Positions 1 through 7,663 of a stretch of DNA of 36,739 bases are shown piece after piece. Position numbers and translations under genes: made by a program. The DNA is taken from contig JAOXSC010000201.1 in NCBI GenBank assembly GCA_025800215.1, positions 1 to 36,739 on the forward strand, written 5' to 3'. A model generated the notes under the pieces. That model searched no databases. It saw only the letters and a list, made by a program, of their open reading frames with translations, and had not been told where the DNA came from. The stretch comes from Marinibacterium sp. (GTDB taxonomy: Bacteria; Pseudomonadota; Alphaproteobacteria; Rhodobacterales; Rhodobacteraceae). Within the stretch, counting starts at the first letter, position 1; each line of letters starts with the position of its first letter.

Positions 1-1
1 C

Positions 2-595
2 AACTTTGTGACGAAGCGCGCCGATTGCCGGGGCGACCGGGCCAAGGTGATGTGGACGCAGGTGGAAACCGGATCGGCGGTGACCTGGAAATACCCGTCC
101 TGCATCCTGCGCGGCCATGAAAGCCAGGGCGAATTCTATTCCATCGCCATCGCCAACAACTATCAGCAGGCGGATACCGGCACCAAGATGGTGCATCTGG
201 GGCGCAACACCAAATCGCGCATCGTGTCCAAAGGGATCAGCGCCGGCCGGGCGCAGAACACCTATCGCGGGCTGGTCTCCATGCACCCCAAGGCCAAGAA
301 CAGCCGCAACTACACCCAGTGTGACAGCCTGCTGATCGGCGACCAATGCGGGGCGCATACGGTTCCCTATATCGAGGTCAAGAACAACTCGTCCCGCGTG
401 GAACACGAGGCGACGACATCGAAGGTGGATGACGAACAGATGTTCTATTGCCGCCAGCGGGGCATGGATGAAGAAGAGGCCGTGGCCCTGATCGTCAACG
501 GCTTTGCCAAAGAGGTTCTGCAGGCCCTGCCGATGGAATTTGCCATGGAAGCACAACAGCTTGTGGCGATTTCGCTTGAGGGGTCGGTGGGCTGA
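2..595 (+). CDS. sufB: Fe-S cluster assembly scaffold SufB, 3' part (5' end outside window)
   Basis: The frame is open from the window edge and ends at TGA 593-595, so only about the last 197 residues are present. SufB is the scaffold subunit of the cytosolic SufBC2D complex, on which Fe-S clusters are built with sulfur from SufS. The fragment carries the conserved C-terminal core: [14 protein letters not shown], the FYCRQRG segment and the end AISLEGSVG. Aligned by eye from the C-terminus, the Cys of TQCDSLL and the Glu of VEHEA fall at the essential Cys405 and Glu434 of E. coli SufB, so the protein looks functional. It is the first visible gene of a suf operon that continues to sufS at 5771. 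Confidence 0.95.
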   Translation, partial: NFVTKRADCRGDRAKVMWTQVETGSAVTWKYPSCILRGHESQGEFYSIAIANNYQQADTGTKMVHLGRNTKSRIVSKGISAGRAQNTYRGLVSMHPKAKNSRNYTQCDSLLIGDQCGAHTVPYIEVKNNSSRVEHEATTSKVDDEQMFYCRQRGMDEEEAVALIVNGFAKEVLQALPMEFAMEAQQLVAISLEGSVG

Positions 596-610
596 TCATC
601 GGGCGGAGGC

Positions 611-1054
611 ATGGTGGTGGGTTCAGTGTCACATTTGCCGCTTGTCGTCGAGCAGCGGCGCGTCGAACATACACGCGTCGGGCGATGGCTGCTGCACCTG
701 AGCAAGCACGGCAGGTATCGCAGTGAACGTCATCAGGCAGATGTCGAGGCATTCTGGGATCATGCCAACGCGGTTGAGGCAAATGAAGACGAACTGAATA
801 CCGTCCTACATAATCTCCTGGCCGTGTCGTCGCGCGCTGTCGCGCGAGAGACCTCCAAGATCGGGCGTGTTTTCAACGGTTTGCTGGGCGAAGATCCGAA
901 TTATGTCGAAGCAACAGGCGCGCGGGTATCGCAAGTCTTGAAGATTATGGAGCAAGAGGTTCAAGGTCTTCATTCCAGAAAGATCTATCGGTTGAGGCGT
1001 GACCTCGCTGAACGGTGTTTGGAGCGGTTGGGAACCGAGGAAGGCAGATCATGA
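611..1054 (+). CDS. Hypothetical protein inside the suf operon
   Basis: This ORF of 147 residues is not recognised. It begins 15 nt after the sufB stop. GGAGG at 604-608 is too close to ATG 611 but well placed for GTG 617, so the real start may be one of the in-frame GTGs at 614 or 617. The protein is charged and mostly helical in appearance, rich in Arg, Glu and Leu, with no signal peptide and no membrane segment. Its stop overlaps the next start as ATGA (1051-1054), which supports real translation. Base use looks visibly less GC-rich than the suf genes on either side, so it may have been inserted into the operon. No function can be assigned. Confidence 0.6.
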   Translation: MVVGSVSHLPLVVEQRRVEHTRVGRWLLHLSKHGRYRSERHQADVEAFWDHANAVEANEDELNTVLHNLLAVSSRAVARETSKIGRVFNGLLGEDPNYVEATGARVSQVLKIMEQEVQGLHSRKIYRLRRDLAERCLERLGTEEGRS

Positions 1055-1365
1055 TCGTCACAACAACCAACTCGATCGAAGGCCGCACGATCTCGGACTA
1101 CAAGGGGATTGTCGTGGGCGAAGCGATCATGGGCGCGAATGTCGTGCGCGATTTCTTCGCCTCGATCACCGATGTGATCGGCGGGCGCTCGGGCGCCTAT
1201 GAAAGCAAATTGCAGGACGCGCGCGAGGTGGCCCTGCGCGAGCTGGAAGAGCGCGCCGCCGAACGCGGGGCGAATGCGGTGGTCGGTGTCGATCTGGATT
1301 ACGAAGTGGTGGGCGACAGCATGCTCATGGTCAGTGCCTCGGGCACGGCCGTTGTCACCACCTGA
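1051..1365 (+). CDS. YbjQ/UPF0145 family (heavy-metal-binding domain) protein
   Basis: The product has 104 residues and matches the small YbjQ/UPF0145 fold: N-terminal [18 protein letters not shown], the [16 protein letters not shown] segment, a central helix with [25 protein letters not shown]-like content, and a VDLDYEV strand. Members form pentamer-like rings and are often labelled heavy-metal-binding, but their cellular role is not settled. The start at 1051 is chosen because the ATG overlaps the previous stop (ATGA) and has GAGGAAGG at 1037-1044 ahead of it. Its place between sufB and sufC suggests co-expression with Fe-S assembly; any role in metal handling there is inference. Confidence 0.8.
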   Translation: MIVTTTNSIEGRTISDYKGIVVGEAIMGANVVRDFFASITDVIGGRSGAYESKLQDAREVALRELEERAAERGANAVVGVDLDYEVVGDSMLMVSASGTAVVTT

Positions 1366-1423
1366 ACGGACACATGAATGGCGGGGCGCAAGCCCTTGCA
1401 AACGATATAAAAACGAGGATCCC

Positions 1424-2179
1424 ATGCTGGAAATCAAAAACCTGCACGTGAAACTGGAAGACGAGGACAAGCAGATCCTCAAAGGTGTCGATCTGAGTGT
1501 CGAGGCCGGCAAGGTCCATGCCATCATGGGCCCCAACGGGTCGGGCAAATCGACCCTGTCTTATGTGCTGTCGGGCCGTGACGGGTACGAAGTGACCGAC
1601 GGGTCGGCCAGCCTGGATGGCGATGACCTGCTTGACCTGGAACCCGAAGAGCGCGCGGCCGCGGGCCTGTTCCTGGCCTTCCAGTACCCGGTCGAAATCC
1701 CCGGCGTGGGCAACATGACCTTTCTGCGGACGGCCGTGAACGCGCAGCGCAAGGCGCGTGGTGAAGACGAAATGTCGGCGGCCGATTTCCTCAAGGTCGT
1801 GCGCGAAAAGGCCAAATCGCTCAAGATCGACGCCGATATGCTCAAGCGTCCGGTCAATGTGGGCTTTTCGGGCGGTGAGAAAAAGCGCAACGAAATCCTG
1901 CAGATGGCGCTGCTGGAACCCAAGATGTGCATCCTGGATGAAACCGATTCGGGGCTGGATGTGGATGCGATGAAACTGGTGTCGGATGGCGTCAACGCGC
2001 TGCGCGATGCCGGGCGTGGCTTTCTGGTGATCACCCATTATCAGCGCCTTCTGGATCACATCAAACCCGATGTGGTGCATATCATGGCCAATGGGCGCAT
2101 CGTCAAAACCGGCGGGCCCGAGCTCGCGCTTGAGGTGGAACAGAACGGCTATGCCGACATCCTGTCGGAGGTTGCATGA
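1424..2179 (+). CDS. sufC: Fe-S cluster assembly ATPase SufC
   Basis: This 251-residue ABC-type ATPase powers the SufBC2D scaffold in the cytosol. Walker A is GPNGSGKST (36-44), the signature is FSGGEKKR, Walker B is MCILDETDSGLD and the switch histidine lies in VITHYQR. All are intact and of the SufC type rather than a transporter ATPase (ETDSGLDVDA is typical). The start at 1424 follows ACGAGGA at 1413-1419. An upstream in-frame extension to 1199 overlaps the YbjQ gene and is rejected. The stop overlaps the sufD start (ATGA at 2176-2179), implying translational coupling with its partner. Confidence 0.97.
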   Translation: MLEIKNLHVKLEDEDKQILKGVDLSVEAGKVHAIMGPNGSGKSTLSYVLSGRDGYEVTDGSASLDGDDLLDLEPEERAAAGLFLAFQYPVEIPGVGNMTFLRTAVNAQRKARGEDEMSAADFLKVVREKAKSLKIDADMLKRPVNVGFSGGEKKRNEILQMALLEPKMCILDETDSGLDVDAMKLVSDGVNALRDAGRGFLVITHYQRLLDHIKPDVVHIMANGRIVKTGGPELALEVEQNGYADILSEVA

Positions 2180-3459
2180 TGGCCCTGCCGCAAACCGTCA
2201 TTGACACGACCGAGGCGCGGATTGCCGGGCTCGACCTGCCGCAGGGCGGCTGGTCGGCGGCGGCGCGTGCCGACGCGCTGGCCCGTCTGCGTGCCATGGG
2301 CCTGCCGCAGCGGCGTGATGAATACTGGAAATTCACCCGCCCCGACACGCTGACCCAGCCCGACGTGCCACAGGCCGCATTGTTCGATCCTCAGGAAAGC
2401 CCGGTCTTTGACGGGTTCGACCGGCTCAAGATCGTGTTTGTGGATGGGGTGTTCGACCCCGCGCAATCCGATGATCTGACGCTGGAAGGGGTCAGCATCG
2501 ACCGGCTGGCCGATGTGGCCGAGGCCGACATTCACTGGGCGCGCGATCTTTACGGCGTGCTGGAGGCACGTGGGCAGGATCCTGTGGAGCGCCCGCTGGC
2601 CGCGCTGAACACCGCCTTTGCCAGCGACGGGGTGCTGATCCATGTAACCGGCAAACCGTCCAGGCCGATCAACCTGATCTATCAGCATGGCGACACGCAG
2701 TCGGACGCGATCCTGCACCATGTGCTGCGCGTGGACAGCGGCGCCGAGGCGACGATCCTTGAAAACGGCCCGGCGGCGGCGCGGTTCAACAAGACCATGG
2801 AAATCGACATTGCCGACACCGGCATCCTGCATCACATCCGCAAGCAGGGCCGCGACCATGAACGGCGCGCAGTGACGCATATGTTTGCGCGGCTGGGTCG
2901 GGAATCGGTGCTGAAGTCCTTTACCGTGACGGTGAACGGCGTGCTGACCCGCAACGAGGTTGTGGTCGAACTGACCGGCGATGATGCGGTGGCCCATGTC
3001 GCCGGGGCGTCGCTGGGCGACGGCGATTTTCACCATGACGACACCGTGTTCATCACCCATGACGCGGTGAATTGCGAAAGCCGTCAGGTGTTCAAGAAGG
3101 TGCTGCGCAACGGTGCGGTGGGCGTGTTCCAGGGCAAGATCCTGGTCAAACCCGACGCGCAGAAAACCGATGGCTATCAGATCAGCCAGTCGCTGCTGCT
3201 GGATGATGACAGCCAGTTCCTGGCCAAGCCCGAGCTTGAGATCTATGCCGATGACGTGGCCTGTTCGCATGGCTCGACCAGCGGTGCGATCGACGAAGAG
3301 GCGCTGTTCTACCTGCGCGCCCGCGGCGTGCCGGAGCGCAAGGCCACCGATCTGCTGACGCTGGCCTTTCTGGCCGAAGCGGTGGAAGAGATCGAAGACG
3401 AAGCCATCGCCGAAGACATCGTTACCCGCCTCGAAGGCTGGCTGTCGCGCCATTCGTAA
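2176..3459 (+). CDS. sufD: Fe-S cluster assembly protein SufD
   Basis: The product has 427 residues, the usual length for SufD, the SufB paralogue that completes the scaffold and helps iron entry. Visible family features are the N-terminal helical part with RRDEYWKFTRPD, the central beta-helix, and a C-terminal part with LEIYADDVACSHGSTSGAID, whose His corresponds to the conserved SufD histidine (His360 of E. coli) at the SufB interface. Two ATG codons lie side by side (2176 and 2179); either gives essentially the same protein, and the first overlaps the sufC stop. The next gene starts within its stop codon (TAATG at 3457-3461). Confidence 0.96.
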   Translation: MMALPQTVIDTTEARIAGLDLPQGGWSAAARADALARLRAMGLPQRRDEYWKFTRPDTLTQPDVPQAALFDPQESPVFDGFDRLKIVFVDGVFDPAQSDDLTLEGVSIDRLADVAEADIHWARDLYGVLEARGQDPVERPLAALNTAFASDGVLIHVTGKPSRPINLIYQHGDTQSDAILHHVLRVDSGAEATILENGPAAARFNKTMEIDIADTGILHHIRKQGRDHERRAVTHMFARLGRESVLKSFTVTVNGVLTRNEVVVELTGDDAVAHVAGASLGDGDFHHDDTVFITHDAVNCESRQVFKKVLRNGAVGVFQGKILVKPDAQKTDGYQISQSLLLDDDSQFLAKPELEIYADDVACSHGSTSGAIDEEALFYLRARGVPERKATDLLTLAFLAEAVEEIEDEAIAEDIVTRLEGWLSRHS

Positions 3460-3944
3460 TGCCAGTCACGACGGATATTACCGCAACCTATCGCGGCCCC
3501 GGCAAAGTGGTGGGGCGGCTTCTGGGCATGGGTCAGCGCGAAGATCGCGCGCTGGCCTTTCTCATGGGCGGGTGCCTGCTGATCTTTGTGGCGCAGCTGC
3601 CGCGTCTGGCGCGTGAAGCGCATCTGACGGGGCAGGCGCTTGATGCCAAGATGGGCGGGGCGCTGCTTGGCTGGCTGATCCTGGCGCCGCTGGCGCTCTA
3701 TCTCATCGCGGGGCTGACCCATCTGGTGGCGCGCGTGCTGGGCGGCAAGGGCAGCTGGTACGGATCGCGCCTGTCGCTGTTCTGGGCGCTGCTGGCGTCG
3801 ACCCCGATGTGGCTTCTTTACGGGTTGGTCACCGGCTTTATCGGGCCGGGGGCGGCGGAACGGCTGGTGGGGCTGATGCTGCTGGCGGTGTTCGGCTGGT
3901 TCTGGATCTCGGGTCTGCGCGCGGCGCATCGGGGGCCACAATGA
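3459..3944 (+). CDS. Yip1-like integral membrane protein in suf operon (first of two)
   Basis: The product has 161 residues and about four hydrophobic segments (around residues 33-48, 66-90, 105-125 and 136-152), so it is an inner-membrane protein. It resembles the small YIP1-family membrane proteins often found between sufD and sufS in Roseobacter-type genomes; this placement is family recognition by eye. Its ATG shares one base with the sufD stop, and its own stop overlaps the next start (ATGA at 3941-3944). The tight coupling implies that it is made with the Suf proteins. A role as membrane partner of the Suf machinery or of cargo proteins is speculation. Confidence 0.8.
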   Translation: MPVTTDITATYRGPGKVVGRLLGMGQREDRALAFLMGGCLLIFVAQLPRLAREAHLTGQALDAKMGGALLGWLILAPLALYLIAGLTHLVARVLGGKGSWYGSRLSLFWALLASTPMWLLYGLVTGFIGPGAAERLVGLMLLAVFGWFWISGLRAAHRGPQ

Positions 3945-4558
3945 CCGGTTCGGGGAACGGCGCAGGGACCGGCTCGGGCTGGCAGGCCATGATCGTGACC
4001 TCGGTCACCGATCCCGCGCAGGTCGCGCGCCGGCTGATCGACATGCGGCTGGGGCGTGATGTGCTCTGGACCGGGCTGGCGCTGGCGGCGGTGCTGAACA
4101 CACTGCTGATCAGCCTGTCGAACATGCTGGTGGCGGATCCCGAAGGCATGGTGCCGCTGCTGTTTCAGGCGCCGACCTTTCTGATCATCGCCATCTTCGT
4201 GGCGCTGGTGCTGCTGGTCGGGGCCTTTACGCTGTGTGGCCACTGGATGGGCGGGCAGGGCCGCTTTGAAGAGGTCATGGTCCTGGTGCTGTGGCTGCAA
4301 CTGCTGCGCGTGCTGGTGCAGTCGGCCACCTTGCTGCTGGTTCTGCTGGCGCCGGTGCTGTCGCTGCTGGTGGCCTTTGTCGCGGGCATCTTGGGGATTT
4401 ACATCACGTTGCATTTCCTCAAAGAAGCGCATCGCCTGCAATCTCTCGGCAAGGCGGCCGGGGTGCTGATTGCGTCGCTGGTGGGGATGGTCCTCGCCCT
4501 GATGTTCCTGATCTCCCTTATCGGGGGACCCCTGCTGGAGGCTGCTGCCGGTGTATGA
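3941..4558 (+). CDS. Yip1 family membrane protein in suf operon (second of two)
   Basis: The product has 205 residues. After a short Gly/Ser-rich N-terminus come about five long hydrophobic segments, including ALAAVLNTLLISLSNML, FLIIAIFVALVLLVGAF and the C-terminal pair around AGVLIASLVGMVLALMFLI. The arrangement fits the YIP1 domain of polytopic proteins. ATG 3941 is chosen because it overlaps the stop of the previous membrane protein; the longer in-frame version from 3809 would overlap that gene heavily. The 3' end overlaps the GTG start of sufS by 8 nt (4551-4558). Function unknown; the location suggests a link to Fe-S assembly at the membrane. Confidence 0.85.
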   Translation: MTGSGNGAGTGSGWQAMIVTSVTDPAQVARRLIDMRLGRDVLWTGLALAAVLNTLLISLSNMLVADPEGMVPLLFQAPTFLIIAIFVALVLLVGAFTLCGHWMGGQGRFEEVMVLVLWLQLLRVLVQSATLLLVLLAPVLSLLVAFVAGILGIYITLHFLKEAHRLQSLGKAAGVLIASLVGMVLALMFLISLIGGPLLEAAAGV

Positions 4559-5771
4559 CGTCACCAAGATCCGTGCCGATTTCCCGATCCTGTCGCGCGA
4601 GGTAAACGGCAGGCCGCTGGTTTACCTCGACAATGGGGCATCGGCGCAAAAGCCGCAGGTGGTGATCGACGCGATCACCCAGGCCTATGCCCAGGAGTAT
4701 GCCAATGTGCATCGCGGGCTGCATTACCTGTCAAACCTTGCGACCGAAAAATACGAAGCCGTGCGCGGCACCATCGCGCGCTTTCTGAACGCCGCCGACG
4801 AAGACGAGATCGTGATGAATTCGGGCACCACCGAAGGCATCAACATGGTGGCCTATGGCTGGGCCATGCCGCAGCTTCAGGCGGGCGATGAAATCATCCT
4901 CAGCGTGATGGAGCATCACGCCAATATCGTGCCCTGGCATTTCCTGCGTGAACGTCAGGGCGTGGTGCTGAAATGGGTCGATGTCGACAGCACCGGCGCG
5001 CTGGATCCGCAGGCGGTGCTGGATGCGATCACCCCGCGCACGCGGCTGATTGCGGTCACGCATATGTCCAACGTCCTGGGCACCAAGGTGGATGTCAAAG
5101 CGATCTGTGCAGGTGCCCGCGCGCAGGGGGTGCCGGTGCTGGTCGATGGCAGCCAGGCGGCGGTGCACATGCCCGTGGACGTGCAAGAGATCGGATGTGA
5201 TTTCTACGCCATCACCGGGCACAAGCTGTATGGCCCGTCGGGCTCGGGGGCGATCTGGGTGGCGCCGGAGCGGATGGCGGAAATGCGCCCCTTCATCGGC
5301 GGCGGCGACATGATCAAAGAGGTCTCCAAGGACGCGGTGATCTACAATGATCCGCCGATGAAGTTCGAAGCGGGCACGCCCGGCATCGTGCAGATGATCG
5401 GGCTGGGCGTGGCGCTGGATTACATGATGTCGCTGGGCATGGACGCCATTGCCGCCCACGAAGACAGCCTGCGCGACTATACCCGCGCGCGGCTTGACGG
5501 GCTCAACTGGCTGCAGGTGCAGGGGCAGACGGCGGACAAGGGGGCGATTTTCAGCTTTACGCTCGACGGCGCGGCACATGCCCATGACATCTCCACGATC
5601 CTTGACAAGAAAGGCGTGGCGGTGCGCGCAGGCCACCACTGCGCGGGCCCGCTGATGGACCATCTGGGCGTGTCGGCGACCTGCCGCGCGTCCTTTGGGC
5701 TCTATAACACCACCGATGAGGTCGATACCCTGATTGAGGCGCTGGAACTTGCACATGAGTTGTTCGCCTGA
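4551..5771 (+). CDS. sufS: Cysteine desulfurase SufS (group II)
   Basis: SufS is a PLP enzyme that takes sulfur from L-cysteine as a persulfide and passes it to the SufBCD scaffold, leaving alanine. The product has 406 residues, the length of E. coli SufS. The PLP lysine is K225 in ITGHKLYGPSG, and the persulfide cysteine is C364 in RAGHHCAGP, the same number as in E. coli. The short active-site loop around this Cys is typical of group II desulfurases. The start is GTG 4551, with GGAG at 4537-4540; ATG 4555 is out of frame. It is the last gene of the operon. No separate sufE or sufU is visible in the window. Confidence 0.96.
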   Translation: MYDVTKIRADFPILSREVNGRPLVYLDNGASAQKPQVVIDAITQAYAQEYANVHRGLHYLSNLATEKYEAVRGTIARFLNAADEDEIVMNSGTTEGINMVAYGWAMPQLQAGDEIILSVMEHHANIVPWHFLRERQGVVLKWVDVDSTGALDPQAVLDAITPRTRLIAVTHMSNVLGTKVDVKAICAGARAQGVPVLVDGSQAAVHMPVDVQEIGCDFYAITGHKLYGPSGSGAIWVAPERMAEMRPFIGGGDMIKEVSKDAVIYNDPPMKFEAGTPGIVQMIGLGVALDYMMSLGMDAIAAHEDSLRDYTRARLDGLNWLQVQGQTADKGAIFSFTLDGAAHAHDISTILDKKGVAVRAGHHCAGPLMDHLGVSATCRASFGLYNTTDEVDTLIEALELAHELFA

Positions 5772-5784
5772 CCGATTTTGATGT

Positions 5785-5812
5785 TGCGTTGCCGTCCCAA
5801 GACGGCTACGCA
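5785..5812 (+). terminator. Hairpin after sufS, possible terminator
   Basis: TGCGT (5785-5789) and GCCGTC (5791-5796) pair with GACGGC (5801-5806) and ACGCA (5808-5812) around a CCAA loop, with one T-T mismatch. The hairpin lies 13 nt after the sufS stop and 9 nt before tRNA-Arg. There is no T-tract, so it may be a weak or factor-assisted terminator or a processing stem. Confidence 0.4.
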
Positions 5813-5821
5813 GCACCTCAC

Positions 5822-5898
<77 letters not shown>

Positions 5899-6186
5899 TT
5901 CCATTCCCCCGCTTGGTGCTGACTTTCCCAACATCCCGTCCCGGACGCCCTTGATCGCGCCCGTGTTTCAAGAGGGTCACGCGGTGGCATCGCGTCGTGG
6001 CGAAGCGGGTTGGCAGGACAGGTTGGGAACAGGTCCGCTTGATCTTTGCTCCGATGGGCTTCCGTCAGAGGAAAAACTATAGATTGGCCGCTGCCGCCGG
6101 CTGACGCGAAGGTCTCCGGTGAGCCCAAAAGTGCTTGATGCTGCGTGATGCGCAAACGGCAGCTTCAGTAAGCCACACTGATCTTA
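5899..6186. other. Non-coding stretch between tRNA-Arg and the DUF2332 gene
   Basis: I see no gene here. The first part is GC-rich like the core genome, and base composition falls towards AT from about 6060. A 9-bp inverted repeat, TAGATTGGC (6080-6088) and GCCAATCTA (6192-6200), flanks the end of the stretch, but this length is compatible with chance. No T-tract terminator for the convergent minus-strand gene is apparent. Confidence 0.5.
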
Positions 6187-7149
6187 CTAAAGCCAATCTA
6201 CAAACTGACCATGAGGACCGGTTCTTGCAATTGCACGACCGTTGTGGGAAAGGACAAATGCCCCCGGTCTATCTTCCAACAGGTGCGTCGATGCAACTTC
6301 TGGAAGGATACGTGCACCCTCATTCGCAAGCCACTCTGCCCCGATTTCCTTGACGAGCGTTGCAAATTGCTTGCGGACTTCAGGAGCGACGTAGTTCAAC
6401 ACGGCGGTATGAAAGATGACAAGGCGCGCATCACTCGGAGCTTGTGCCGCTAGAGCCTCGGTTGCCTCAAGAAGGTCACCCGCGATGACTTTCGGTGGAT
6501 TGCGTCTTGCGACAGAAATTGCTGCCTCCAGCCGGGAGAGCCTTTCTGTTTGTTCTGGCCAAACCAGTGTCTTGAGCCACTGCATGTCCTCATCACTGCA
6601 AACGTCTAGCGGATTGAGATCGAGGCCAGCACGCCAGACTATCTCAGGATGGGAAGGTGGAATGGGGGTTTGGTTGGATGCTTTGCAAGGAAAAATTGGG
6701 GCACTACCGTTCGTTGCGCATAACTGAGCGCGGCCATAATCGTAGCCGTATTGGTCTGGGAGCAGACAGAGACCTGCCGCCGCCCCTACTTCTAGTATTG
6801 CAAGCGGCCCTTCGATCTGCGCAAGCCCTGGAATGAGACTGGCGCAGCGACCGGGCTCGTTCGTTTGTGTGGAACGGGAAAGGATGATGGGTCTGACATC
6901 ATCCCATGCGTTCAAGACGTGCCGAGCGAAGTCAAATCCTGCCACTGGCAGGCCAACAGCGTGGCGCGTAGCCGCGAATAGTAAGTTTGGCTGCTGTTTT
7001 CCATCAGGCAAATCCAAAAGTCGATTAAGCAGGTCGCTATTGTCGGCTGTGGACATGGCGTAGTTTTCGTAGGTCGCTGAGACACCATGCGCTTCATGGC
7101 GCGCAAAAGCGCGGTAGCGATCCGAGAGTTTGTTGGTGCTAACTTCCAT
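6187..7149 (-). CDS. DUF2332 domain-containing protein
   Basis: The product has 320 residues and the DUF2332 pattern: an N-terminal helical part with NLLFAATRHAVG, the block STQTNEPGRCASLIPGL, the glycine motif LAILEVGAAAGLCLLPD, and a C-terminal VIFHTAVLNYV segment. The glycine motif resembles motif I of Rossmann-fold SAM-dependent methyltransferases, so a methyltransferase-like activity is possible; no substrate is known to me. It stands alone on the minus strand beside tRNA-Arg, and its codon use is visibly more AT-rich than its neighbours, which suggests acquisition by transfer. The Shine-Dalgarno sequence before 7149 is poor, so the start is uncertain. Confidence 0.85.
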   Translation of the reverse strand: MEVSTNKLSDRYRAFARHEAHGVSATYENYAMSTADNSDLLNRLLDLPDGKQQPNLLFAATRHAVGLPVAGFDFARHVLNAWDDVRPIILSRSTQTNEPGRCASLIPGLAQIEGPLAILEVGAAAGLCLLPDQYGYDYGRAQLCATNGSAPIFPCKASNQTPIPPSHPEIVWRAGLDLNPLDVCSDEDMQWLKTLVWPEQTERLSRLEAAISVARRNPPKVIAGDLLEATEALAAQAPSDARLVIFHTAVLNYVAPEVRKQFATLVKEIGAEWLANEGARILPEVASTHLLEDRPGAFVLSHNGRAIARTGPHGQFVDWL

Positions 7150-7623
7150 AAGATTAAACTACTAGAAGTGCTTATTTTGTGAAAGACCATCCCGTCGTTT
7201 CGATTGGATGATATCCGTGAAAAAGTCATTGAGCGTCCGCAGCGAAAGCCCGTTTTGTTCGCAACTCAGCCCCCGATGGCCGCGTGATCCAACTCTTCTG
7301 CTTCACACGAGCGATAGCCGCAGCACAGCTCCACTAGGACCATGCGCCAGCAGTGTTGGGTGTCCGGTCACAGTCTGCTGAGGATGCGCGGACGTCTCGA
7401 CACGTATGGCTCTTGTCGGCTTGTTCGGTCCGCTTCGCCGGTCGGCGCAAGGTCTTCGTCTGCAGGGGATGTCCGGTGCTTGGGCAGCGGACGGGTGTCG
7501 CGTTGGCGAAAATACCTGGCAGATTTGGGACAAGGGCGTCGCTGGCTTCCCCAGAATTGGGGAGTGGCGCCGGATCTGCCTGAGGTTGTAACTTGAGATC
7601 AAGGAACACTTCGGGACAGGGTT
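7150..7623. other. About 470 nt without a convincing gene
   Basis: Several overlapping short frames are open here on both strands, but none has a good ribosome binding site or a protein pattern I recognise. The Arg/Ser/Pro-rich translations look like chance open frames in GC-rich DNA. It must hold the promoter of the minus-strand DUF2332 gene at its left end. It might contain decayed coding sequence, but I cannot identify any. Confidence 0.5.
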
Positions 7624-7649
7624 GGCAGCCGCACTTTGGTGCGGCTGCC
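7624..7649. terminator. Perfect 10-bp hairpin after the BCCT gene
   Basis: GGCAGCCGCA (7624-7633) pairs perfectly with TGCGGCTGCC (7640-7649) around a 6-nt loop, 14 nt beyond the stop of the minus-strand transporter gene. The T-run (TTTTT at 7652-7656) lies on the plus-strand side. In the direction of the transporter the hairpin is followed by AACCCTG, so it is not a textbook terminator for that gene. Confidence 0.6.
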
Positions 7650-7663
7650 GCTTTTTGGGCAGG

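Noticed and set aside
6080-6200. 9-bp inverted repeat (TAGATTGGC / GCCAATCTA) as ends of a small mobile element
   Set aside because: A repeat of this length in a 300-nt region is reasonably likely by chance; no flanking target duplication was seen and one arm lies inside the DUF2332 gene.
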